From Glandiceps talaboti (lineage: Eukaryota; Hemichordata; Enteropneusta; Spengelidae): 64,000 nt of DNA. Under the pieces are notes generated by a model, which saw only the letters and a program-made list of their open reading frames with translations, ran no database searches and was not told the origin of the DNA. The translations under genes were made by a program, and so were the position numbers. The stretch lies in assembly GCF_964340395.1 (NCBI RefSeq), contig NC_135549.1, positions 27,398,095 to 27,462,094 on the forward strand. Reading direction: 5' to 3'. Positions 51,757 through 64,000 of this stretch are shown piece after piece (position 1 is the stretch's first letter; each line of letters opens with the position of its first letter).

Positions 51757-51763
51757 AAAATGT
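51574..51763. repeat. 190-bp AT-rich near-palindrome
   Basis: ACATTTTCAAATATA at the left end (51574) is mirrored by its reverse complement at 51749-51763. Inner GTATAT and TGTAAATA marks (G at 51644 and 51656) pair with C at 51715 and 51703. The outer TA tracts differ in length by about 22 bases. A cruciform-forming (TA)n palindrome. Confidence 0.7.
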
Positions 51764-52887
51764 ACAAGGTAAAAGACAATGCGACATGTAAATTAATTGT
51801 ATAGTGTAGTAGTAACAATACATTTACAATGTAAAGAAATGGGATCTGAGTTTTGAACATATTTTTTTCAAACTTTGTTCAAATATTTGAATGAATAAAT
51901 TGTTTTGAGTAGACAAAATATCACCATTATCAGATTAAGACCACTACCAACCAATCATTCCAAAACTACGTATGAAATGCGCTATTGTAAGCATCGGTTG
52001 TTGCCATAGTGACTGAATTGTCAATTTTAACCATCAGGGACAGAATATATAGATATGATGAAACATAAGCAATGAACAAAATGGACACAGGGTAAATACA
52101 AGTTTTGGATGAATTCGTTGCCCTTACGGCGTTTATATCATTAATGTACCCATTGAACAGTGACAGAGGAAACAACAGAGGGAGAGCCCGCCTCCATTGT
52201 CTATTATGAAAGCCATGTTGGTATACAAGAAAATTCCAGAAAACAACGATAAGAAAGGTACAGTTTCTCTTTGTTGTGCTTTGAGGCAGCGACATAATTA
52301 TGATTTGCACGATTAACAACGACCAAGTGCAAATGTGAACATTTGTAGCCCGTATGTACACATATGAAAAAAGTGATGCGAAGGTGAATGGATGAGAAAA
52401 TCATATTTTTCGACAGGGAAGGATATAGTACAAATAATGATCCTTGAATTGTGTCAGCAGCCGACTCGGTGATTTACGCTGTTTGCTAAATATCAATCGT
52501 AATTTGTTAGATTGGTATGTGCGATTCAAGAAGTGATCGTGACAAATGAGGTATTCTAGTAGTTTCACACAATACAAGTGTGGTTCTGCCGTTTAGTCAC
52601 TAATGAAAATGAAATGACATACAGTGTACTCTAGTCTTGTCAATGCCTATAGAATGACTCGTCATAAAATGCTAACAAATTAAATCTTTGTTATGACAAG
52701 TTGGCTTGATGTTTACTACTTCGCCGAGACGGGGTAAGGCATTGGGTACATACATGTCTAGTTGACACAAAACGTATAGTATTTGATCATTAAGTGTTAG
52801 ATCGAAGAAACGCGACTTATATGTGTGTGGTTTACGTATTTATGACAACGATATATCTATCAAAGGAATTACTTAGGCAGTAAAGTA

Positions 52888-52972
52888 GACATACATACAT
52901 ACATACATACATACATACATACATACATACATACATACATACATACATACATGCATACATGCATACAGGCAT

Positions 52973-53045
<73 letters not shown>

Positions 53046-53154
53046 TAGATAGATACGCACAAACATGACGACATAACATTATATTATTGATTGATTGGTT
53101 GGTTGGTTGGTTGGTTGGTTGGTTGGTTGGTTGGTTGGTTGGTTGGTTGGTTGG

Positions 53155-53224
<70 letters not shown>
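52888..53224. repeat. CATA / CAGA and GGTT / GATT microsatellites
   Basis: (CATA)n then (CAGA)n 52888-53056; (GGTT)n then (GATT)n about 53087-53224. Confidence 0.95.
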
Positions 53225-54475
53225 AGGTTATGGAAAGAAATAATTACTAATGTTAGCGGTAATCGTTCGAAGTCTGTATTACAAAGGCCATACAAGTTGA
53301 TTTTTGTCTTCATTAATTTTCAGCCGCTTCCCTAAATGACATTTCGAGTCTCGATCGTCCAATTTTAACTACATTATCTTAGGGCATACTACCTATAGGT
53401 GAGTAAAGTTGTGTCTGGGAACTGTCGCTTCCTCAGTATACACATCCTTTCAAAGGAGACCGAACACTTTTTTTACGACTGCCAAGCAACAATTAAAACA
53501 GAGCTCACAGCGATAGAGCTATTGTCACAAACTGTAAAGGTTAAAGGAAAGGGATCACGGGAAAAACTGTATGCCGAGAATCTCTACAGGCCTCGATAAT
53601 AAAGATGACGAGGAAATTCAGTCCGGCAACATAGAGAGACAAAAATCGAAGCAACAACTTCGCTGCCAGCGTGAGTAGACATTTGAGTTTTCTCTGTCTC
53701 TCGTCTCGTGTATTCAATATGATTTGTCCACATGTGGAGAAAACATGGTACCAATTGTGCGCCAAATTTCACGTTTCGATTGGCTTTTCCGATTGCATAA
53801 AGAAAATACAATATCTTTTAAAATGCCGGCTGCATACTGAGACGTTATTCTGTTTCAAGGAAAAATTTGATCCTCGTTGTTATCATCTTCCATTATGACA
53901 AAAAAGAGATATTGTGTTCCTCGTTTACTTGACCAACAGTCGCTACAGGAGATTTTCTATATCGGAGCTAATTGTGAAGTCCGTGTTGTCATTTGAAAGA
54001 CACAGTGCTCAAACTGCGATAAACTCACGTTTTTAATTCAATCATCCATAGAATCTTCATTTCTCACTGTGACTGCACATTCGTATGTGCGTTTAATTTT
54101 TTTTTTTGATGTTGTAAACTTCGTATCAGTTGCACCAGCCTACGCAATCTGAATACGCTACGTTCAGACCGGTCAAGAAATATTCAAAAAAACCATAAAA
54201 CTTATAATCCCCATTGAGCATTAGACACGGTATTTTTATGGGCTCAAATGTTAGTATTATTTATTTAGTTCGTTTACATATCATTTGCATAATTAAAAAA
54301 AAAAGAATTTGGAAGTAAAGAATGATGATTGACCTGGCAATATTAGGATGAGAAGTTTTTTTTTAAATCAAGTTTGGGAATTTTTTCGATTTAAATATTA
54401 ATCAGCAATGCAAGGAGAGGGTCAATAAATTTATATTGTTTTCATTAGCGACAAGTGGGGTGTTTAGTTTATATT

Positions 54476-54742
54476 TTTATTCATAAAACAACTTGACTTT
54501 ACTATATTTTCCAACTTGAAAAAATAATGTGAAACGACAATACCAAGTCCATGTTTGTATTTCAATAAATTGCAAAAAAAATAATGTGTAAAATGTTTGC
54601 TATTGTACGTACAATACAAACTTTTCAGACACTTTCAAGCATTTTGCAATGTATTGAGTTACAAAACAAGGACTTGGTATATGTCGTTTCACATTCTTCT
54701 TTCAAGTTGGAAAACATAGTGGTGTTGTTATATGAATAAAAC
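54476..54742. mobile_element. 267-bp foldback element centred on TTGTACGTACAA
   Basis: Arms 54476-54600 and 54614-54742 are diverged inverted copies sharing TTTTCCAACTTGAA, ATGTGAAACGACA and TACCAAGTCC. The centre is the palindrome ATTGTACGTACAAT. There is no coding capacity. Confidence 0.6.
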
Positions 54743-54914
54743 AAATCCAAACCACAAAGTATCCCCTTATCATCCATATGACCACTTTTTATAACGTTAG
54801 TCTTCATTCTGTGTGTATTTGTGTGTACTTGGTCATTAAACAAAAAAAAAACATTTTCGATGTAACATCCTCCCCCAACCCATCTCATGTATTTACTGAA
54901 AATCCCCCCCCCCC

Positions 54915-54945
<31 letters not shown>

Positions 54946-55470
54946 TTATTATTCCGATGTACTGAGAAGCGAATATCTCATGGCATACTTACAATAACAT
55001 ATTAGATTCATCGAGTAAACTTTCATGAATAAATACATGACACAAATTACCTGACTACCGATAATCGATCCCTCCGTTCGATAAAGTTTGTTTGTTCGCT
55101 TTTTGGTTATCGATTTACTATACACCCTAGATGTATTCGCAAATGAAGCCTCATAAATTGAACTACGTGTATAAATACCTTCATGATCATTTGGCCAAGT
55201 CTTTCTGAGAGTGTGCCATTATCATATTTTCTGTATATCTTTACTTTTTTCTCTCTGTCACATTTTCGCAAAGTTTCATTATTTTTGGCAAAGGTATGAC
55301 TTATTCATTCAGCATTTCTGACGATTTGTTTATACTAAATACTTGATATACCTGATACCGTCATATGTAAGTCCATCTACTTCAATTTCCTTTCCTTTTA
55401 CGCGCGCGCGCGCATTTTGGTGGCTAGCACACCTTCCTCGAGCTGGTTCGTATCCACTATTATTATTGGT

Positions 55471-55476
<6 letters not shown>

Positions 55477-55554
<78 letters not shown>
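55477..55554. repeat. AT microsatellite
   Basis: (AT)n, with a short (CG)n near 55401-55412 and a small (AT)n again near 55623-55636. Confidence 0.95.
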
Positions 55555-55558
<4 letters not shown>

Positions 55559-56680
55559 TTGGTAGTGCTAGAACTCTTTCTTGGTTGTAACTCGGAGTTC
55601 ACGCATTGCGCGATCATCAGACATATATATATATATTATTTCCGAAGATTTGTTTTAAAGTTGCCTATGATAACATATTGGAACATTTGTTGTTCTTGTG
55701 ATCCTCTCTACGATCTCAATTTGAAGCAAAACTGTGTTGTTCATTACATGTGTCAAAAAATCGACCTCGCCATTTTATTTACATACAAGAAAAGTTTGAG
55801 TTTTCATCTATGAACGACAGCATCGTCAGTTTTTTATTCCAAGACTTTCGCGCCTCTCGCTGCCATTGTCGAGATTCCCGTCTCCGTGTTATGTCGTTCA
55901 TTGCCGCGAATTTCTCGTCATCCTGACGAACGATTTGTGTCCAGCGTTGATCTCCGTGGGTATCCTTTTAACATACTATATTGACGCGTTGTAATTTACT
56001 GCTGCCGTCAATTTCATGTAATTGGATCTGTTGAACGGCCCTCTTCGACACATACCATACATTAAGTGATTTTTCATTTCCATTTTATCGACAGTGTTTG
56101 ATCCTATGTAATTCTAGTTCCGCTGTCCCCCTCCAAGAGCACATACACACACAAACAAACACACGCTAAGAATAACAGTGATTCGCCATGATTAAGTATA
56201 GTGCTTGCTTGCGTGCAATGGGTACAACTATTCGAATTGCGTTATTTCCATATGCCTTTCATTCGTCAAAACCGCACAAAAAAGATGACTTTGCTGGTTT
56301 GACATCATCATACAGTGCCTTGTGATCCGTTCTTTGTCCGCGCGATTAACATGTATCTCTCTCATACAGACGTTCTTTCGTACCTACCCTTACAATTATC
56401 ATGGTTTTTTTTGTCGTCGAAATATTTCTCTCCTGTCTCCCACTGTGACATTGGACAACAAGCCCACCCATGCGGTTAAAAAGAAAAACTTGCCATTCAG
56501 TGCCGTTCGCTGTGATGCTCAAAGCACGTGCTATAGAAAGCGATAGAAAGCTGTTCACTATAGCGCTGAACGCTGAACACTCACATTATGCCAAAATACT
56601 CATCTCTTTTCTTAGGTTTCACATTCAGATGTTTGTCTTCTTTTGATTTTGAAAACATTTACTAGATTCATTCGACAGAG

Positions 56681-56790
56681 TCACCCATCACGATAATTTT
56701 TGACGACATAAAGCGCCGAGACACGTATTAAATGTCAAAAGACCTCTTATTGCCGGGTATTTGAGCATAATCTGGAGAAGAGACTTTGTT
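56681..56790. repeat. Dispersed repeat, copy 1 of a 2-kb-spaced pair
   Basis: About 100 bases similar to 58699-58800. The best block, CTTATTGCCGGGTATTTG (56746 onward), matches 24 of 25 bases with 58764-58788, at a spacing of 2018 bases. Weaker matches lie on both sides. Confidence 0.6.
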
Positions 56791-58698
56791 ATTTTGAAGT
56801 TAGACCTTTTTTTCAGGAGAGTGTTAGATAAGTTGGTCTGTTCTCGTTTTCTAAAGGGGTGAATAAAATGCGTAAAAGAGATGGTATACTGTCTCACGTT
56901 CTACACGGGTTTAATGAACCATTGAGTTTAACCATTGAGATGTCACTGGGACGCTATTCAGTTTTACGCTAGAAAGGAAGGGGTACCATCATCTAACCAC
57001 AAAAATTTGGAACGAGTTCTTTTTACAAAGTTTGGGGTGCCATCATGTGATTCCGCCACGGCGAGGTTTTTTTTTTGATCGATGACCGTACTATCCGTTC
57101 TCGTGGTTTTGTGACGTGATGTTTCAGTTGATCTATCCGTACATTATCGTGGTATATCTTTCCCTATCTTCTTCCCTGGAAGACATCACTAGTGTTTTTT
57201 CCGAGTGGTTTCGTATGGATAGTGCTGTGAGCTTTCTGCATTTATAAATAAGCATACATAACCTTTCTCGGTGAACTGTTATAAATCCGCGTACTTAATA
57301 ATGACACACGCTGTTAACAACTTTTTCTGCTTATAACTACTGCTTATACACTCCGTTATAAACCACTTGAAAAATTTGTAAAAAGAATGAAAAGCTTCAA
57401 ATTGTGTGTCAACTATGTGTGTCAGAACGTTACAAGCAAAAATAACATTAAAATAAGTTGATACTTTACTTTAACCCATTACATGTTTCACTTTTGTTTT
57501 GAGTTTACCCTATAGCAATTGATGTCAACTGCAGCAGTGATGAGAGAAATCTGAGTTCAGGCATCCGTTTGCGTTGTAACAGTTCCATGAGAATGTTTGT
57601 CTATAGCGCGTACGATACGCTTTACTACTAACTTTGTCTCTCAAATACACTTGAAAATGCACTTTCATAACGTACAGAATTAAGTAGAATTTGTATGACA
57701 TAGTCTCCAGAACAGCTGTCGTACTTTGTCACACTTATATCCCCTCGTGCCGACTCGGAGTCATTTCTCCCTTATTTTCGGTGAACACTCGGCATGTCTT
57801 GCTTTTTTCACACGTGAAACTCCGGTTATTTCAAATCCACCATCTAGCGATGTACTATACTGGGTCAGGCTATAGATTAAACACGGTGTCGGCCATCCGT
57901 TTGATTCGTGCGCGATTACGTCTACCATGAATGGTTTGATGTGAATTTTGTATTTTTTCCCCCGTTGGTGATACAACCACCTGTTTGATTTCTCAATTTA
58001 CCCACTGATCGTAAATAAATAGTTCCCGTACTTTGAAAAGTTCACGCCAATGAGTCAGATGTTGCATACTATAGTATCAAATTATTTACTTTTCATTTCA
58101 TTTTAAGCCCCTTTTTTCATCAGCAAAGACCAAACTTCACTGTCTTTATGAAGACACAGAGTCATGAGCCCAAATAAAGACACTGAGTGCGCACACTCTA
58201 TAACTTGACATCACACGCATACAGGTAGACCAAATGTCATCGTATCTACATGTATACAAACATCAAAGTTTAAAACGCAAATAAACACTTTTATCTGCTG
58301 TAGTGCATTCTCATTTTTTTTCGTCTTCGGGAAACAATAAAATCGAACAAGGCATAATTTTTTTTCTACCGATTATCACTTGGTTTCACGCTAGAATAGT
58401 TCATCAAGTGTCACATATTGATCCACAGCTGACGACAAAGTAATTTCCTATGATTAAAGCAAATTTAGTAATTAACCTATATAGGCAGACATTAAAGCTG
58501 TTGTGATTTACACATTTGAGTCAAATAAATAGATTCGTCATTGAAGAGGAATCAGTAATTAGGATAAATTGACGACTCGAGATTTGAAAAAAATAAGAAG
58601 TAGAAAATAGACAAATTCTTACTCACATTGTTCGGTATAAAATCTCGTTCTGTGATACCTTTTCATGTTTCAAGTTTCTCCACATCATTTGAGGGATC

Positions 58699-58800
58699 TC
58701 ACCCATGATGATAATTTCTACGACACTAAGCTCCCAGCCTTGTATTTAAACGTCTAATGATGTCTTATTGCCGGGTATTTGAACATAAGCTACGGACTAG
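58699..58800. repeat. Dispersed repeat, copy 2 of the pair
   Basis: Same orientation as copy 1. Shares TCACCCAT, GATAATTT, ACGACA and the TATTGCCGGGTATTTGA block. Probably an old tandem duplication of a larger unit. Confidence 0.6.
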
Positions 58801-60239
58801 ACTTAGAGGTTTTTTTTTCAAAGCTAAACTATTTTCACATTTCGATTTCAAAAAAAATAAATAAAGAGAACTGTCTGCATAATGTCCATCTTAATTGTTC
58901 ACGTTCTCACATCGTCGCTTTTACCACAAATCGGTTGTTGATGTTTCATCAGGGGTTTTTTTCGACCTCAAACGTTTGGTTCAAATTACGGGTAATGAAA
59001 GCGACTATCTCATATTGTCTCCTTCTTTTTACACACCTTCAATATATTGATTTAATTTTTTTATTACCCTCGTGTATTTCTGTTTCGCCATTTATTGATT
59101 TTCTATCTTAATTTATGTATCATGTACCAATATCATTCCAACATTAGCGCGCTTATTTTCATAGTTTTGTTGGTTATATTTTTATAGCTAAAATGTTAAC
59201 GTACAATGTTGGGAAATAACCGTTTCTTTCAAATTGATACATTACGCTGTCCTAAGAACAACTTTGCAAAAGATTCGGAAGTTCTCTCTGGCTCTACCCC
59301 TCTGTTCCTCCCACTTAACTTGACATCCAACGTCTGGTCTCTTTAAATATTTCACAGTTTGGTAAGTACAAATTGTAAGAAAATGAAGATAATAACCAAT
59401 AATTAGACGTTTCATAGTTAATAATGTACAAAAACGCAAAGACTGTAGGGGTCATTTAATTTTCATTACGCTGGTGGCTGGTTCTTAGAACATGCGTGTA
59501 CCATCTTTAACCCCCTGCTCAGAGAATTGAATGCAAGGCGATTGAGACTCGATCTTCCCTGCCGATTCCAAAGGGCGTGACAGCGTCACGTCTGTTATGA
59601 GATACTGGTAGTACACAGCGGTTTTCGTTAAAACTTGCAAATTTTGAAGAATTACTTCATCAAGTACGACTGGCGTTGTTGGATCTCTTCAAAGTGCATG
59701 GTATGGAGGGAGGGAGGGAGGGAGTATGGGAGTATAATACAATGTTATTAGTACAACACGTGCCAAATTATAAAATTAATGTCCAACTGCTTAAAATGTT
59801 CTAGAGCCACAACAGTATCAAACGTCACCAGGAGAAAGTGATGATGTTATCTGTTTAAAAAAAAGAAGAGAAATGTGTAAGAAAACACAACCGACGTGCG
59901 TTAACAAAAAAATGACAATCTAGATCTGCTGCAGTCTCTTTGATGAGAACAGTTGTTTAGGTTCTCCCTAACACGTATACACGCCAGGCATCAATTATAG
60001 CGAAGGAGCGCAAGTGTTCCTTTGTTTTAGCCAAGAAATCATTGATTGTGCTGTTAGCATGACAGTTACGACACTTGACGTGATTAGTCATCTGTTGTTG
60101 CTAGCCGCCATTTTTAACACCTATGGGTTAAGCTAGTCATTATCGACACAATACCAAGAAAGTGACTTGAAACATCTTTTTTTTTCTTTTTTTGAAAAAA
60201 AAATCGTCTCATAATTGGACGTTTATAAGCGATCAGGAA

Positions 60240-60510
60240 TATCGCTCCGGATATGTAAAATTATCACCTAATTGATGTTAATTATCAATATGTTCCGAAA
60301 TTGAGACACTTTTGTTGGCCGTGTTGGTATTATCATATCTTCTCTAACTCATGTTATTGTTTGCAAAACAATTATGCGTGATTGTTGGTCGCTGTAATTG
60401 TAGTTATCCGCGGTATGTCCGTCACTTTTAGCTCCCCCAACACGGCAGATTTAAGACCGGACAAAAAAAATCGCAGCTAAGAGGCAATTAGCAATGCCCA
60501 CTGCTTCTCA
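60240..60510. promoter_or_regulatory. Candidate FEZF upstream regulatory segment
   Basis: 2.4 kb upstream of the FEZF coding exon. It has clustered homeodomain-type cores (CCTAATTGATGTTAATTATC at 60267-60286, AACAATTATGCGTGATTG, GGCAATTAGCAATG). No ORF and no simple repeat. Regulatory role is inferred from position and motif density. Confidence 0.2.
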
Positions 60511-62654
60511 AAAGTCGTGATTTGTTCGGCACTGACAAGCGATGTTTAGGCGATTGTTAATACCACGTGTGTATATGCATCAACGTATTATTAGAATGGT
60601 GTATATTACTTTCACCTTGATAACAGGAGACGAACGGACTTAACAAACAATAACATCACGTAATATTTATAGGAAGCATACGAATGGTGTTGTGAAGATG
60701 TTGTGGAAACGAATCAGCATACGCCTTCACTTTCCCCCTTTATATAAACATGTTTACTTTCATAACTATTTACATGTGTTGATCGCATTGTAGAACATGT
60801 TTGATGTCTATTGTATCGCCGTGTGTTGATTTAACGTGTTAACTTCAATACCCCGTCTACAGGGCTCCGAACAAACGATTCGAACAATGCGCTGTACTAA
60901 TAATAGTACGGTGACAACGCTACCGTTCTCTTCGGTCTGTGTATTAAACAAAAATCACAATTTTAACAATCGTAAATGTCACCCTTTCAATATTTTATGA
61001 GGAGTGTTGTATTTCGTCGCTGACGTGGACGTCAAGACACCGTTAAAATCGAAATCATTTACATGTCCTTTTCTTTTCAAGTTTTCCCTTTTTCGCATGA
61101 CGTGATGATTGAAGAGACATTTCTTTTGTTATGTTAATTATTACGGTCATCGACGCTGTCAATCACGATCTTGAAGTTTTTAAGAGCCTGTCAACTGATC
61201 CTTCGAATTTCCCACCCACACAGGGGGTAGCTTTCACCCGCGTTTTGTCTGTTGAGGGTACGTCTTATTGTTGTGATTGGGTCTGTTGTCATTAAAGAGG
61301 CAATCATAACTTTGTATCGGAGACAGTTTCCATTCAGCAGAGTATATCTGGTAACACCTAACCGCACTGGTAACAGTAAAGAAGGAAACATCTACATTTT
61401 ATTTTGTGAAATTAAGAATGCTAATTACGACTTAAGTGCTAAGAAAAACGTCAGGGAAATATTCTAGATTGTGCGTTATTAGCAGTCATATTTAAGAGAC
61501 ACAATGGAAAGTAAACAGCCTGTATCAACTCACTGGTTGCGTCCAAGTAAAGTACGCCGCCACTAAGTTTTAAAGCGAGAATGCTGTTCCCATCTTCCAG
61601 TATGGCTGATGTAGTCGCATCAATCAGAAACTACGATACGGGTAGTTTATTGGTCACGATCTTGACACGAGAAATGTACCAGCCTTTTAAACAAATTAAC
61701 TGACGAAGGGCACACCTATCTTGTGTTATTGTTTTCTTGTCTTGATTACCACTACTCATGTCGATTTCATGACAATACGTAATTAGTTCCTAAATATTCT
61801 CTTTTGACTAATTATTGTTTCGTCATTACCACCTCTTCACCGGTACTCCACACATTATATGTACGACCCTCGCTGATTTTTTTTGGAGAGGAGGGAGGGG
61901 GGAGAGGACGAGGTGTTGCCTGTAAATGAAAGCCCTGCCAATAGCAGAGGCCTGTTGTGATAGGTCGCTTTGTGATGATTTAATTGAATTGCTAGCTTTA
62001 TCATTGGTCTTTTGGGGATTCAATACTCGCAGCATGCGCCCGCTGTACACCGACCTCAGCATACGTCGAAGTGCCCTTTGTCATCAGCGGCTGGGAGTGT
62101 CATACAACTAAAAAGACACGCCAGCCAAGTCGTTAGTCGAACCTATACAAGCACACCTACAACATTGTGCTGCCCACTTTGTTGGACGATCATTACCACA
62201 CATGTCGTTAGTATAGCATAGTACTCATCACCGAACTAACAATTTGGACACATTCGCCATCAACTGGACTGTGGACCGTCATCTTTACCGTCACATTTCG
62301 ATCAGCAACGCCGAAATCTATTTATTTTTTCGCCACCTTATATTTTCCGACAGAAAGTACGTACACAACGCGTGTAAGAACGGCTCCGTAGGCTGAGTCC
62401 ACGTCTTGGGGATTATTCGTTATAGCAGTCAGGCCTGTTTTTGATTGTAAGTACCAGAACAAATTGAAGCTCATCGCACAATCATATTATAAATTGACAG
62501 GCAGACTGCAAAATGTTACATATTATTAGGACTTAAGTTCTAACAATACTTTTTTCCCAACAAAAATCGACAACAGGTTCCTTGGTTGGCGATGCGAATA
62601 GCAAATTAACGGTATTACGCGCATGTCTCCGTTTATGACTTTATCGGTCTTTGA

Positions 62655-62656
<2 letters not shown>

Positions 62657-62719
<63 letters not shown>
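62657..62719. repeat. GT microsatellite upstream of FEZF
   Basis: About 31 uninterrupted GT units, ending about 95 bases before the probable acceptor of the FEZF coding exon, so inside its 5' intron if that intron exists. Confidence 0.95.
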
Positions 62720-62720
<1 letters not shown>

Positions 62721-62814
62721 AAGCGTATGTGAACGATTTACTATCATTCATCGAGCTATATCACTTGATATTGTGAATTCTTGCTGATATATTTTGCGTT
62801 TGTTTCTCTTGTAG

Positions 62815-64000
<1,186 letters not shown>

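Noticed and set aside
55415-55460. tRNA-like A box and B box (GCTGGTTCGTATCCAC)
   Set aside because: The B-box resemblance is fair, but no cloverleaf can be folded around it. At most a decayed SINE head; not supported.
58779-59111. 110-codon plus-strand ORF
   Set aside because: Non-ATG start, overlaps the dispersed repeat copy 2, and contains runs of T/A; probably chance.

Overview
The window is eukaryotic nuclear DNA, most likely from an invertebrate deuterostome (a hemichordate or an amphioxus-type animal). The reasons are long AT-rich intergenic stretches, very abundant tetranucleotide and dinucleotide microsatellites, many small foldback elements, short exons with GT-AG splice sites, a single-exon LRR-Ig receptor of the kind expanded in these lineages, and a Fezf zinc-finger gene. 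The phylum is an inference; only similarity searches could settle it.

Layout. (1) 0.8-8.5 kb: a minus-strand gene split into short exons. Exon 1 carries a clear ATG (7905). Seven further exon candidates have acceptor and donor sites, and exons 1 to 7 keep a consistent reading phase. The product is unrecognised; a weak resemblance to the start of a cyclic-nucleotide-binding domain is noted. (2) 5.6-13.2 kb: several inverted-repeat (MITE/foldback) elements and microsatellites. (3) 14.4-16.3 kb: the best complete gene, a 617-residue type I membrane receptor (signal peptide, LRRNT, eight LRRs, LRRCT, one Ig domain, Thr-rich stalk, one membrane helix, tyrosine-motif tail). It has a splice acceptor just before its ATG and a poly(A) signal downstream. 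(4) 16.5-41 kb: non-coding, with microsatellites, a 140-147 bp satellite in two orientations, foldbacks, a perfect 30-bp hairpin and some complex unique segments that could be enhancers. (5) 41.9-45.3 kb: a 43-bp minisatellite plus 500-bp flank, the whole block duplicated with a period near 2.03 kb. (6) 45.8-62.6 kb: non-coding, with one 131-codon minus-strand ORF of uncertain status, microsatellites, a foldback and a 2-kb-spaced repeat pair. (7) 62.8-64.0 kb: the 5' coding part of a Fezf transcription factor on the plus strand, with an eh1 repressor motif and the first three C2H2 fingers, cut by the window end.

The three genes do not look functionally linked. The receptor is probably a cell-surface recognition and signalling protein. 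Fezf is a forebrain and neural patterning repressor, and the long gene-free DNA upstream of it is a plausible place for its regulatory elements. No rRNA, tRNA, CRISPR array or intact autonomous transposon was seen.
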